From contig NZ_CP133083.1 of the NCBI RefSeq assembly GCF_030908545.1, positions 1,302,001 to 1,366,000 of the forward strand: a DNA stretch of 64,000 nt, in the 5' to 3' direction. The notes under the pieces are model-generated. The model saw only the letters and a list, made by a program, of their open reading frames with translations. It was not told the DNA's origin and did not search any database. The position numbers were made by a program, and so were the translations under genes. This document shows, piece after piece, positions 54,684 through 63,119 of the stretch (its first letter is position 1; each line of letters opens with the position of its first letter). Source of the stretch: Nitrosomonas sp. sh817. GTDB taxonomy: Bacteria; Pseudomonadota; Gammaproteobacteria; Burkholderiales; Nitrosomonadaceae.

Positions 54684-55658
54684 TTAAGTCAGGCTCAGAT
54701 GAGCCGGAATGGTGGAATTCAATAAATTGTTGATTTTAATTGTTAGATTAGTTTCCAAACAATCGAATTCAAATAGCTTGTCCGTGGTTCTCATGTTTCT
54801 TAACCAAGTCAGTTGACGCTTAGCCAACTGGCGAGTAGCAGCGATTCCCATATCCAATAACGCTTTGTTGTCAATAACATTATCCAAATAAAGACAAGCT
54901 TGGCGATAACCGACGCAGCGCATTGACGGGGACTCGATATTCAAATCCGGAAATTGTTGCCGGATCAGTTGAACTTCATCAATCAATCCGCGATTCAGCA
55001 TTGTTTCAAAACGCTTGGCTATTCTTTGGTGCAATTCGCTACGATCACTAGGAAGGAGAGCAATGCGGATCACTTGAAACGGGAAATCTGCTTGATGGCG
55101 GGATTGTAAAATGCTCGACATGGGCTGTTTAGTCAGATAACAAACTTCAAGTGCGCGTTGAATTCGCTGGCTGTCCGTTGGTTTGATTCGTATTGCAGTT
55201 TCTTTGTCGATTTCAGAGAGTTTGTGATGCATGACAGGCCAGCCAACTTTTTTGGCCATTTCTTCCAAGCCTTGACGAAGTTCTTTATTTGCCGGCGGCA
55301 AAACTGAAAGACCATCTTGCAGTGCACGGAAATAAAGCATGGTTCCACCGACGAGTAAAGGAATCTTATTGCGTTGACAGATCTCATTCATGATCTTCAA
55401 AGCATCTTGTCGAAATTTCGCAGCAGAATAACTTTGATCCGGATCGATGAGATTGATGAGATGATGGGGAGTTCTGACTAACGTTTCTGGTTCAGGTTTT
55501 GCCGTTCCGATATCCATGTATCGATATACTTGCGCGGAATCAACACTGATAATTTCGACCGGAAAATTTTCAGCAATATCCAAGGCTATTTGACTTTTCC
55601 CGCTTGCAGTAGGGCCTAGCAAAAAAATCACCGGTGGGAAATTTTCTGATGGGAGCAT
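54684..55658 (-). CDS. miaA: tRNA dimethylallyltransferase
   Basis: 324 residues: P-loop FLLGPTASGKSQIALDIA, SVDSAQVYRYMDIGTAKP, HHLINLIDPDQSYSAAKFR, VGGTMLYFRAL and CVGYRQACLYLD. It isopentenylates A37 of tRNAs reading UNN codons. The ATG at 55658 gives the canonical N-terminus; a TTG at 55703 would add 15 residues. Full-length and intact. Confidence 0.94.
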   Translation of the reverse strand: MLPSENFPPVIFLLGPTASGKSQIALDIAENFPVEIISVDSAQVYRYMDIGTAKPEPETLVRTPHHLINLIDPDQSYSAAKFRQDALKIMNEICQRNKIPLLVGGTMLYFRALQDGLSVLPPANKELRQGLEEMAKKVGWPVMHHKLSEIDKETAIRIKPTDSQRIQRALEVCYLTKQPMSSILQSRHQADFPFQVIRIALLPSDRSELHQRIAKRFETMLNRGLIDEVQLIRQQFPDLNIESPSMRCVGYRQACLYLDNVIDNKALLDMGIAATRQLAKRQLTWLRNMRTTDKLFEFDCLETNLTIKINNLLNSTIPAHLSLT

Positions 55659-55814
55659 TGTTGATATTCGCTTAGGAATAAATTTAGAGTTAGTGTTGTC
55701 CAATCATTTGCCGAAGCGCTAAAGATAATACGAATTGTATAATGAAATAGCCATTGGACAATCAGCGAAACTCGGCTAAACTTCAAATTAAATTAACTGT
55801 TATGGGAATTACCA

Positions 55815-56003
55815 TTGAAAATCTTCGCCATTACTTTATTTGTAATCATAATTTATAATCTGGGTTCAGCGCTATATTACATGTTTAAGGATCAGGGGCA
55901 TTCGACTCGCATGGTCCGGTCGCTAAGTATCCGTATCGGATTGTCACTTTTTCTTTTTATTGTAATGATGATATCAACCCGGTTGGAAATGCTGGACGAG
56001 TAA
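55815..56003 (+). CDS. DUF2909 small membrane protein
   Basis: 62 residues with two transmembrane helices (IFAITLFVIIIYNLGSALYY and LSIRIGLSLFLFIVMMI) joined by a short polar loop containing DQGHSTRMVRSL, the pattern of the DUF2909/twin-TM family found near cytochrome oxidase genes in other proteobacteria. Uses TTG as start; GGGAATT lies upstream. Function unknown. Confidence 0.8.
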   Translation: MKIFAITLFVIIIYNLGSALYYMFKDQGHSTRMVRSLSIRIGLSLFLFIVMMISTRLEMLDE

Positions 56004-56050
56004 AAAGCAGTTTTACTTTTTCAATTCAATCCAGCGCATTCCGCAACTGA

Positions 56051-57277
56051 ATGGGGTTACAGAAGCTTTTCAAAGATGTCGTGATCATTGGAGCGGGTGC
56101 CGCCGGAATGATGTGCGCGATCGAAGCTGGCAAGCGCGGGCGCCGTGTATTGTTGATGGATCATGCCCGCAAAATTGGCGAAAAAATCCGCATATCGGGC
56201 GGCGGGCACTGCAACTTCACAAACCGTTATGTTAAACCGGAAAACTATATTTCCAGCAATCCGGATTTTTGCCGCTCAGCACTGGCACGCTATACACCGC
56301 AAGATTTCATTGCCCTGATCAAGAAACACGGGATCCGTTATCATGAAAAAAAATTAGGGCAGTTGTTTTGTGATGGCAGCTCGCAACAAATTATCGATTT
56401 ATTGAAAATTGAGTGCGATTCTGCCGGTGTTGATTGGCAAATGCCGTCAAAAGTACAGAAGATAGCGTATCTTGCTACCCAAAATGAGCAGGATCATGTC
56501 GATCGTAAGTTCAGTATTACAACGGAAACGAGCTGCATTGAGACCGATTCGCTTGTTGTTGCGACAGGTGGTTTGTCAATACCGCAGATTGGTGCAAGTG
56601 CCTTTGGTTACAAAATTGCTGAACAATTTGGTATTCCTGTTATTTCTTTACGACCCGCATTGGTAGGATTAATTTTTGCAGATGGGGATTTTGCAGAATT
56701 TAAAAATATATCAGGCATGAGCATTGATGCTGAAGTCAGTTGCGATTGTGCGTCTTTTCGTGAAAATATTTTATTCACGCATCGTGGTTTAAGTGGTCCG
56801 GCTATTCTACAGATATCTTCCTATTGGCGCCCAGGTCGGACACTTCACGTGAATCTATTGCCTGATCAGGATTTGCAACAATCATTTTCCGAATTTCGCA
56901 AACTCTCTACCACTTTACCTAATTTTTTAGCGTGTTATCTCCCCAAACGTTTTGTCAAAATTTGGTGTTCAAAATTTTTTCCTGACATGTTAATTTCTTC
57001 ACGTTCGTTGAGTGAATATCGAGACAGAGAATTGCAGTGCATCATCGAAAAGCTTCACAAATGGTCGATTATACCAATTGGAACAGTTGGTTACAAAAAA
57101 GCAGAAGTTACGGCTGGCGGTATTGATACTTGTGAGTTATCTTCAAAAACAATGGAATGCAAACGTGTGCCTGGATTGTACTTTATTGGTGAAGTGGTTG
57201 ATGTTACGGGACACTTAGGGGGATATAATTTTCACTGGGCTTGGTCATCCGGTTATGCGGCGGGTCAATTTGTCTGA
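56051..57277 (+). CDS. HI0933/YhiN-family flavoprotein
   Basis: 408 residues. N-terminal FAD motif VVIIGAGAAGMMCAIEAGKR, then KIRISGGGHCNFTN, a family signature, plus VVATGGLSIPQIGAS and, at the C-terminus, GLYFIGEVVDVTGHLGGYNF. An NAD(P)/FAD-dependent oxidoreductase of unknown substrate, widespread in bacteria. It is the last gene before the amo operon and is separated from it by 338 bases. Confidence 0.92.
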   Translation: MGLQKLFKDVVIIGAGAAGMMCAIEAGKRGRRVLLMDHARKIGEKIRISGGGHCNFTNRYVKPENYISSNPDFCRSALARYTPQDFIALIKKHGIRYHEKKLGQLFCDGSSQQIIDLLKIECDSAGVDWQMPSKVQKIAYLATQNEQDHVDRKFSITTETSCIETDSLVVATGGLSIPQIGASAFGYKIAEQFGIPVISLRPALVGLIFADGDFAEFKNISGMSIDAEVSCDCASFRENILFTHRGLSGPAILQISSYWRPGRTLHVNLLPDQDLQQSFSEFRKLSTTLPNFLACYLPKRFVKIWCSKFFPDMLISSRSLSEYRDRELQCIIEKLHKWSIIPIGTVGYKKAEVTAGGIDTCELSSKTMECKRVPGLYFIGEVVDVTGHLGGYNFHWAWSSGYAAGQFV

Positions 57278-57615
57278 GTTTTCCTGCTGGTTTTAAGGTT
57301 TAGTGAGTGCTATTTTGTGGTTGAGCGGTAGCAGTACACGCTGAGATCAGATCGCTTATGGCATTAGATATTCTATTGTGTAGAAAGGGGAAAATGGATA
57401 TATTTGTGGGAAATCCTTGATGATGAGGGGGTAATTTTATGACAAATGACTTGACTTTGGACCCCAAGGTCGACTAGCCTGAGAGGCGTAGCTAAATTAG
57501 AGGGGAAGTAGAGTTTAATTTAGCTGCCGAAATTTTAAGCAGTACTAATTAATTAGTATTAGAAGCAGTAGAAGAAAAGAGAAGTAGTTTTGATTAACAG
57601 ATAGGAGGTAGAAAG
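57278..57615 (+). promoter_or_regulatory. amo operon upstream region
   Basis: 338 bases. TTGACT at 57451 could be a -35 element, but the -10 box 17 bases later (ctagcc) is poor, so no promoter is assigned with confidence. A short inverted repeat gacc-ccaa-ggtc (57460-57471), the leader hairpin at 57490-57525 and an AT palindrome (agtactaattaattagtatt, 57541-57560) lie between it and amoC. The amoC ribosome binding site is AGGAGG (57603). Confidence 0.55.
57490..57525 (+). promoter_or_regulatory. Leader hairpin upstream of amoC
   Basis: Perfect 10-bp stem agctaaatta/taatttagct enclosing a purine-rich 16-base loop (gaggggaagtagagtt). No T tract, so a role in mRNA stability or protein binding is more likely than termination. 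Confidence 0.6.
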
Positions 57616-58425
57616 ATGGCAACAACGTATGGCACAACGAGTAGCGCGTCGAGCGCGAGCTATGACATGTCGCTGTGGTACGACTCGAAGTACTACAAAC
57701 TGGGCATGGGCACCATGCTGCTGGTAGCGATATTCTGGATCTGGTACCAAAGGACATTTGCGTATTCACACGGAATGGACTCGATGGAACCGGAATTTGA
57801 CAAAGTATGGATGGGACTGTGGCGGGTACACATGACCCTGATGCCTTTGTTTGCATTGGTAACCTGGGGCTGGATACTGAAGACCCGTGACACCAAAGAG
57901 CAATTGGACAACCTGGACACCAAATTGGAAATCAAACGTTATTTCTACTGGATGATGTGGCTGGGTGTTTACTTGTTTGGTGTTTACTGGGGCGGCAGCT
58001 TCTTCACCGAACAAGATGCAAGCTGGCACCAAGTAATTATTCGTGACACCAGCTTCACGCCAAGTCACGTGGTAGTGTTCTACGGCTCATTCCCGATGTA
58101 CATCGTATGTGGTGTAGCATCCTACCTGTACGCGATGACCCGTCTGCCACTGTACAGCCGCGGCACATCATTCCCGCTGGTAATGGCGATTGCAGGCCCA
58201 TTGATGATTCTGCCGAACGTTGGTTTGAACGAATGGGGTCATGCATTCTGGTTCATGGAAGAACTGTTTAGCGCGCCATTGCACTGGGGCTTTGTAATTC
58301 TGGGCTGGGCAGGCTTGTTCTCGGGCGGTATTGCAGCACAAATCGTCACCCGTTACTCAAACCTGACTGACGTAACCTGGAACGGTGCAAGCCGCGAAAT
58401 TCTGAACAACAGAATTGTTCCTTAA
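57616..58425 (+). CDS. amoC: Ammonia monooxygenase subunit C
   Basis: 269 residues, polytopic membrane protein with about six helices. AmoC signatures: [38 protein letters not shown], the metal-site segment [18 protein letters not shown] (Asp, His) and [20 protein letters not shown]. Part of the membrane copper enzyme oxidising ammonia to hydroxylamine. First gene of the operon with a perfect AGGAGG site. Confidence 0.98.
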   Translation: MATTYGTTSSASSASYDMSLWYDSKYYKLGMGTMLLVAIFWIWYQRTFAYSHGMDSMEPEFDKVWMGLWRVHMTLMPLFALVTWGWILKTRDTKEQLDNLDTKLEIKRYFYWMMWLGVYLFGVYWGGSFFTEQDASWHQVIIRDTSFTPSHVVVFYGSFPMYIVCGVASYLYAMTRLPLYSRGTSFPLVMAIAGPLMILPNVGLNEWGHAFWFMEELFSAPLHWGFVILGWAGLFSGGIAAQIVTRYSNLTDVTWNGASREILNNRIVP

Positions 58426-58439
58426 TTTCTGAGTAAGAA

Positions 58440-58466
58440 TGTCACACCTGCAAGCCAGGTGTGACA
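58440..58466 (+). promoter_or_regulatory. amoC-amoA intercistronic hairpin
   Basis: Perfect 11-bp stem tgtcacacctg/caggtgtgaca with a 5-base loop, 15 bases after the amoC stop and without a T run. Such a structure between amoC and amoA is known in ammonia oxidisers and is thought to stabilise amoC mRNA or reduce read-through. Confidence 0.8.
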
Positions 58467-58589
58467 GAAGAAATTAAGTAACGAAGAGAAAAGATGAAAA
58501 CGGGCTAAGGCAGGCGATGTAAAAGGAAGTAAAGGGAATCGTCGAGTTTTCATATTTAATATCACACGAAATGAAGAAGGGAGGGTCTA

Positions 58590-59414
58590 GTGAGTAGAAC
58601 AGACGAAATTTTAGCAGCGGCAAAGATGCCGCCAGAAGCGATCAGGATGTCCAGATATATCGACGCGGTATATTTTCCGATCCTGTGCATCTTGTTGGTA
58701 GGAACATTCCACATGCACTTCATGCTGTTGGCAGGTGACTGGGATTTCTGGCTTGACTGGAAAGACCGTCAATGGTGGCCGGTAGTAACACCGATCGTAG
58801 GCGTTATGTATTGCGCGGCACTGCAATATTACCTGTGGGTAAACTACCGTTTATCCTACGGTGCGACACTGTGTATCGTATGCCTGTTAGTCGGAGAATG
58901 GCTGACCCGTTACTGGGGATTCTACTGGTGGTCACACTACCCGTTGAATTTTGTACTGCCATCAACGATGATACCTGGCGCATTGATGCTGGATACCATA
59001 TTGCTGCTGACCGGTAACTGGCTGATCACGGCACTGTTGGGTGGTGGATTCTGGGGATTATTCTTCTATCCTGGCAACTGGCCGATTTTTGGACCGACCC
59101 ACTTACCGCTGGTAGTAGAAGGCGTACTGTTATCAGTAGCTGACTACACAGGCTTCTTATATGTACGTACCGGTACACCGGAATATGTACGCCTGATTGA
59201 ACAAGGCTCACTGCGTACCTTTGGTGGTCACACCACGGTTATTGCGGCATTCTTCTCAGCGTTTGTATCGATGTTGATGTACTGCGTATGGTGGTACTTT
59301 GGCAAGATCTACTGCACCGCATTCTTCTATGTTAAAGGAGAAAGAGGACGCATCTCTATGAAGAACGACGTAACCGCATTTGGTGAAAAAGGCTTTGCAC
59401 AGGGGATTAGATAA
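58590..59414 (+). CDS. amoA: Ammonia monooxygenase subunit A
   Basis: 274 residues. GTG start behind GGGAGGG. AmoA signatures: [80 protein letters not shown] and [19 protein letters not shown]. Active-site-bearing membrane subunit widely used as phylogenetic marker. It ends in TAATG, overlapping amoB by one base. Confidence 0.98.
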   Translation: MSRTDEILAAAKMPPEAIRMSRYIDAVYFPILCILLVGTFHMHFMLLAGDWDFWLDWKDRQWWPVVTPIVGVMYCAALQYYLWVNYRLSYGATLCIVCLLVGEWLTRYWGFYWWSHYPLNFVLPSTMIPGALMLDTILLLTGNWLITALLGGGFWGLFFYPGNWPIFGPTHLPLVVEGVLLSVADYTGFLYVRTGTPEYVRLIEQGSLRTFGGHTTVIAAFFSAFVSMLMYCVWWYFGKIYCTAFFYVKGERGRISMKNDVTAFGEKGFAQGIR

Positions 59415-60676
59415 TGAATATAAGAAGCATATTTAAGCTGGGCGTATTAGGCCTGTATGGAGCGGCAATAGGAGCGGCCTCACTGGCACTGACACTGACA
59501 GTAGATGTTCAGACAGCGGCGGCGCACGGTGAACGTTCGCAAGAACCGTTCCTTCGTATGCGTACGATTCAATGGTACGACCTGAAATGGCAACCGAAAG
59601 TCACCAAAGTGAACGACATTGCAACGATTACCGGTAAATTTCACTTGGCGGAAGACTGGCCACGTGCGGTAGGCAAGCCGGAACGCGCATTCTTCAACGT
59701 AGGTAGCCCGAGCCCGGTGTTTGTACGTTTAAGCACCAAATTGAATGGCGAACCGACGTTTATTTCTGGACCGTTGCAAATTGGCCGTGACTATGAATTT
59801 GAAGTCAGACTGAAAGCAAGGATTCCAGGACGCCATCACATGCATGCGATGGTAAACGTCAAAGAAGCGGGCCCGATCGCAGGACCGGCATCGTGGATGA
59901 ACATCTCAGGCAACTGGGATGACTTCACCAACCCGGTAACCACTTTGACAGGCAAAACCATTGATCTGGAGACATTTAACTTCAGTAATGGCGTGTTCTG
60001 GCACTTGGTATGGTTAGGCTTAGGCTGCTTCTGGATTGGCTACTATGTAGCACGTCCGATGTTCCTGCCGCGTAGCCGTGTACTATTAGCATACGGTGAT
60101 GAACTGCTGCTGGATCCAATGGATCGCAAAGTAGGCATGGCAGTAGCGATCCTGACCTGTGCACTAGTATGGGGCGGCTATCGTTATACCGAAAGCGTCC
60201 ATCCATACACAGTACCGATTCAAGCGGGTGAATCGAAAGTAGAACCGATGCCGATTGCACCGAATCCGGTTGCGATCAAGGTAACGCATGCTAACTACGA
60301 CGTACCTGGACGTGCTCTGCGTGTAACGATGGAAATCACCAACAACGGTGACTCGGCAGTTAACATTGGCGAGTTCACGACAGCGGGTGTCCGTTTTGTA
60401 AACGACTTGGGACGCAAATATCTGGATCCTGACTATCCACGCGAACTGGTAGCGACTGGTTTGACGATGGAAGATGAAAGAGGGATTGAACCAGGAGAAA
60501 CCCGGGAAGTTAAGATGGAAGCCAAAGACGCGTTGTGGGAAGTACAACGTTTGATGGCGCTGTTGGGTGACCCGGAAAGCCGCTTTGGTGGTTTGTTGAT
60601 GACATGGGATGACGAAGGCAATCGTTATATTAACAGTATTGCTGGCGCAGTAATTCCAGTCTTTACCAAGCTATAA
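59414..60676 (+). CDS. amoB: Ammonia monooxygenase subunit B
   Basis: 420 residues. A signal peptide ends near [10 protein letters not shown], leaving the N-terminal His that ligates copper; the second part of the copper site is [10 protein letters not shown]. Two transmembrane helices (about 195-215 and 235-255) separate the two cupredoxin-like periplasmic domains. The start overlaps the amoA stop (TAATG). Complete; last gene of the operon. Confidence 0.98.
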   Translation: MNIRSIFKLGVLGLYGAAIGAASLALTLTVDVQTAAAHGERSQEPFLRMRTIQWYDLKWQPKVTKVNDIATITGKFHLAEDWPRAVGKPERAFFNVGSPSPVFVRLSTKLNGEPTFISGPLQIGRDYEFEVRLKARIPGRHHMHAMVNVKEAGPIAGPASWMNISGNWDDFTNPVTTLTGKTIDLETFNFSNGVFWHLVWLGLGCFWIGYYVARPMFLPRSRVLLAYGDELLLDPMDRKVGMAVAILTCALVWGGYRYTESVHPYTVPIQAGESKVEPMPIAPNPVAIKVTHANYDVPGRALRVTMEITNNGDSAVNIGEFTTAGVRFVNDLGRKYLDPDYPRELVATGLTMEDERGIEPGETREVKMEAKDALWEVQRLMALLGDPESRFGGLLMTWDDEGNRYINSIAGAVIPVFTKL

Positions 60677-60694
60677 GATAGAGCGAGTCTGAAC

Positions 60695-60733
60695 ACCGGT
60701 ACACCACTGTCGCAAGACAGCCGGTGTACCGGT
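60695..60733 (+). terminator. Terminator of the amo operon
   Basis: 11-bp stem accggtacacc/ggtgtaccggt with an inner ctgtc/gacag stem and GCAA tetraloop, followed by nine T. A strong rho-independent terminator 18 bases past amoB. Confidence 0.93.
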
Positions 60734-60917
60734 TTTTTTTTATATCGCAATGCAATCAACCGAGTTTACGTCATGTCGTCCATATGATAACTTACTGGAT
60801 TATTTCAAAATTAACATGGTTATAGTGCTTGTGAATGCAAGTTTTATATCTCTAATTTTCTTCTGATTCGTCAAATTTTCTTGTCTAACCGTAATCCGCA
60901 ATCAAAAAATCGCAATA

Positions 60918-62441
60918 ATGCACGAAGATACAAAAATGCACGGCTTAAAGACCAAAGGTTTGAGAAAGGGAGCCGTTTCTAATTCGGCAGCCGTGACAAT
61001 CGGTTTGGCGGCTACAGCTCCTGCCTATTCGCTCACGGGAGCGCTGGGACACGGTGCTTCTGAAATTGGCTATCAATTGCCGATCATATTCATATTGTCA
61101 GTAATACCCATGTTCTTTGTTGCGCTATCCTATAAACATCTCACTTCTTCCGCACCAGATTCAGGTACAGTATTTACTTGGGGCTCCAAGGCGATTGGGC
61201 CGCGTTTTGGCTGGTTTGGCGGTTGGTCTCTACTACTTGCAAGTATTTTGGCTGGGGTTGCTGCAACTCAAATAATTGTCAATTCCATAGTGATTATTTT
61301 AGATATGACAGAGCCATCGCTATGGCTTCGCTCCGGTGTCGCAATATTATTTATCGTGAGCTCAACTTACTTGACTGCATTGGGTGTCGAAGAATCTGCA
61401 CGAACTACCATGATATTGACCATTACGCAATATGGCGGACTGATTGCATTGGCAGCTGTTCTTTTTTTACAGATATCCCAGGGTAATGCTGCCGTTACTG
61501 CCGAACCACTTTCTCTCGATTGGTTTAATCCATTTGCAATTCCTTCATTTGATACTTTTTTGAATGGATTTCTAGTCGCGTTATTCATTTTTTGGGGATT
61601 CGATGCTGCATTGGCAATGTCTGAAGAAACCCAAGGCAGCGCGGAACAAGCCGGCAGAAGCGGTATCATTGCTATGGCAATTACAGTAATGACTTATGTA
61701 ATTTTCTCTATTGCTGCACTGGCTTATGCGGGGGTTGATAGTGGCGATGCTTCCAGTCTGACTTTCAAAGACAATATAGATTCAATACTGACAATGCTTG
61801 CGATGCAGATAATCGGCTCTCATGGCGCTCTCATTGCCGCGATTATCATTGCACTATCGGCTTTCTCTGCAACAATATCGACCATAATGCCGGCAGCGCG
61901 GGCGGCGCTGGCAATGGCCACTTATCGCGCGCTTCCTCAACGGTTTTCTTCAATTAATGCGACTACCAGGACACCAAAGTTTGCAACATGGACGATCGGC
62001 GCAATGACACTTGTTATATATATCGTTTTAACTGCAATCAGTGAATCGGTTGTTAAAGACACAATCCAGAGTGTTAGTATTGCTGTGTGCACCTACTATA
62101 TTGTCGCTGCGCTATCTTGTGTGTTGTATTTTCATCGTACTGCATTTAATCATTGGAGTACTGCTTTATCGCAAATTATTCTTCCTGCAACTGCAGTTGT
62201 TATATTGTTTGTGGTCAGTGTGTTGCAAGCATGGAATATGATGGATCCAACCTATGGTTCAAGTGGATCGATTGGTGGAGTTGGGGCTGTATTTTTGATA
62301 GGGGTCGCGACGCTGCTATGCGGCGTCCCATTAATGATTTTATGGAATCTTTTTGAGCCTCGTTTCTTCCGGGGGGAAACATTGCCATTGGAAAGAGCCC
62401 ACATGGTCCCAGATGCCGAGGATAACAGAGTTCAGCAGTAG
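60918..62441 (+). CDS. APC-family amino acid/amine permease
   Basis: 507 residues with about 12 hydrophobic segments. N-terminal part AAVTIGLAATAPAYSLTGAL, APDSGTVFTWGSKAIGPRFG (key motif of the family) and FWGFDAALAMSEETQ identify the amino acid-polyamine-organocation superfamily. Inner membrane import of an amino acid or amine. It lies 242 bases after amoB behind a strong terminator, so it is a separate unit. Substrate not predictable. Confidence 0.9.
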   Translation: MHEDTKMHGLKTKGLRKGAVSNSAAVTIGLAATAPAYSLTGALGHGASEIGYQLPIIFILSVIPMFFVALSYKHLTSSAPDSGTVFTWGSKAIGPRFGWFGGWSLLLASILAGVAATQIIVNSIVIILDMTEPSLWLRSGVAILFIVSSTYLTALGVEESARTTMILTITQYGGLIALAAVLFLQISQGNAAVTAEPLSLDWFNPFAIPSFDTFLNGFLVALFIFWGFDAALAMSEETQGSAEQAGRSGIIAMAITVMTYVIFSIAALAYAGVDSGDASSLTFKDNIDSILTMLAMQIIGSHGALIAAIIIALSAFSATISTIMPAARAALAMATYRALPQRFSSINATTRTPKFATWTIGAMTLVIYIVLTAISESVVKDTIQSVSIAVCTYYIVAALSCVLYFHRTAFNHWSTALSQIILPATAVVILFVVSVLQAWNMMDPTYGSSGSIGGVGAVFLIGVATLLCGVPLMILWNLFEPRFFRGETLPLERAHMVPDAEDNRVQQ

Positions 62442-62515
62442 TCAGGAATGACGAAGCTGCTGTGACGCTTGAACTATTAACCAACGTGTGAAAGTGAAGA
62501 GAGCCTAATCGCTGG

Positions 62516-62896
62516 TTAGATTGCTTTGTCTTTTTCAAGTGGAAAAGCAGCATCACGCCATGCTTTAATGCCGCCTTTCATCGATGCAACATTTCGATAA
62601 CCCATTTGCTGTAATGCATCCGCCGCTAATACGGAACGATAACCACCACCGCAATACAAAACTATCGATACATTTCTATCGGGAACAACCGATTCGATGT
62701 CTCGTTCAAGTATTCCTTTCCCGAGGTGACGTGCACCGGCCGCATGGTCAATCCAATATTCATGATCTTCGCGGACGTCAATGAAATAAAATTTTTCTCC
62801 CTGAGCGATGCGGACTTGCACTTCTTCCGCTGTGCATTCTTTAATCCGCTCCTTTACTTGCTCTACTAGCTTTAAGAATCCTGGATTGTGATGCAT
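62516..62896 (-). CDS. Rhodanese-like protein
   Basis: 126 residues, single rhodanese domain: IDVREDHEYWIDHAAGARHL, active loop CGGGYRS (Cys then Gly-Gly-Gly-Tyr-Arg) and GGIKAWRDAAFPLE. No signal peptide. Sulfur transfer or redox role. It converges with the APC gene and borders the tRNA fragment at the edge of the integrated element. Confidence 0.9.
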   Translation of the reverse strand: MHHNPGFLKLVEQVKERIKECTAEEVQVRIAQGEKFYFIDVREDHEYWIDHAAGARHLGKGILERDIESVVPDRNVSIVLYCGGGYRSVLAADALQQMGYRNVASMKGGIKAWRDAAFPLEKDKAI

Positions 62897-62922
62897 TTAT
62901 GATCTTGGTAGTATTAAATGAT

Positions 62923-62968
62923 TGGTGCTGTTGAGAGGAGTCGAACCTCCGACCTACTGATTACGAAT
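62923..62968 (-). other. tRNA-Thr(CGT) 3' fragment: attachment site
   Basis: The minus strand reads ATTCGTAATCAGTAGGT, then the T arm GGAGG-TTCGACT-CCTCT, acceptor CAACAGC and ACCA: the anticodon loop (CGT) to CCA end of a tRNA-Thr. The 5' half is missing; AT-rich DNA lies there instead. This is the usual att repeat left by a tRNA-targeting integrase. The whole tRNA gene is expected at the other end of the element, beyond the window. Confidence 0.85.
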
Positions 62969-63051
62969 ACTAAAGCCCATATATACCTACTGATTAATTA
63001 ATATTAATGTAAATATATATAACAATATGTTATGATTAATGTCACATTAAC

Positions 63052-63107
63052 GGGGTTACATAGAAATTAACCGTATTTCACTTACACTGTAACCCCGGTG
63101 TAACCCC
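63052..63107. repeat. Short repeats before the integrase (possible arm or operator sites)
   Basis: tgtaacccc occurs directly repeated at 63088-63096 and 63099-63107 and inverted at 63052-63060. A second direct repeat, acctactgatta, is at 62952-62963 (inside the tRNA fragment) and 62985-62996. They resemble integrase arm or core sites, or an autoregulatory operator. Confidence 0.55.
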
Positions 63108-63119
63108 AGTGAGGTTAAT

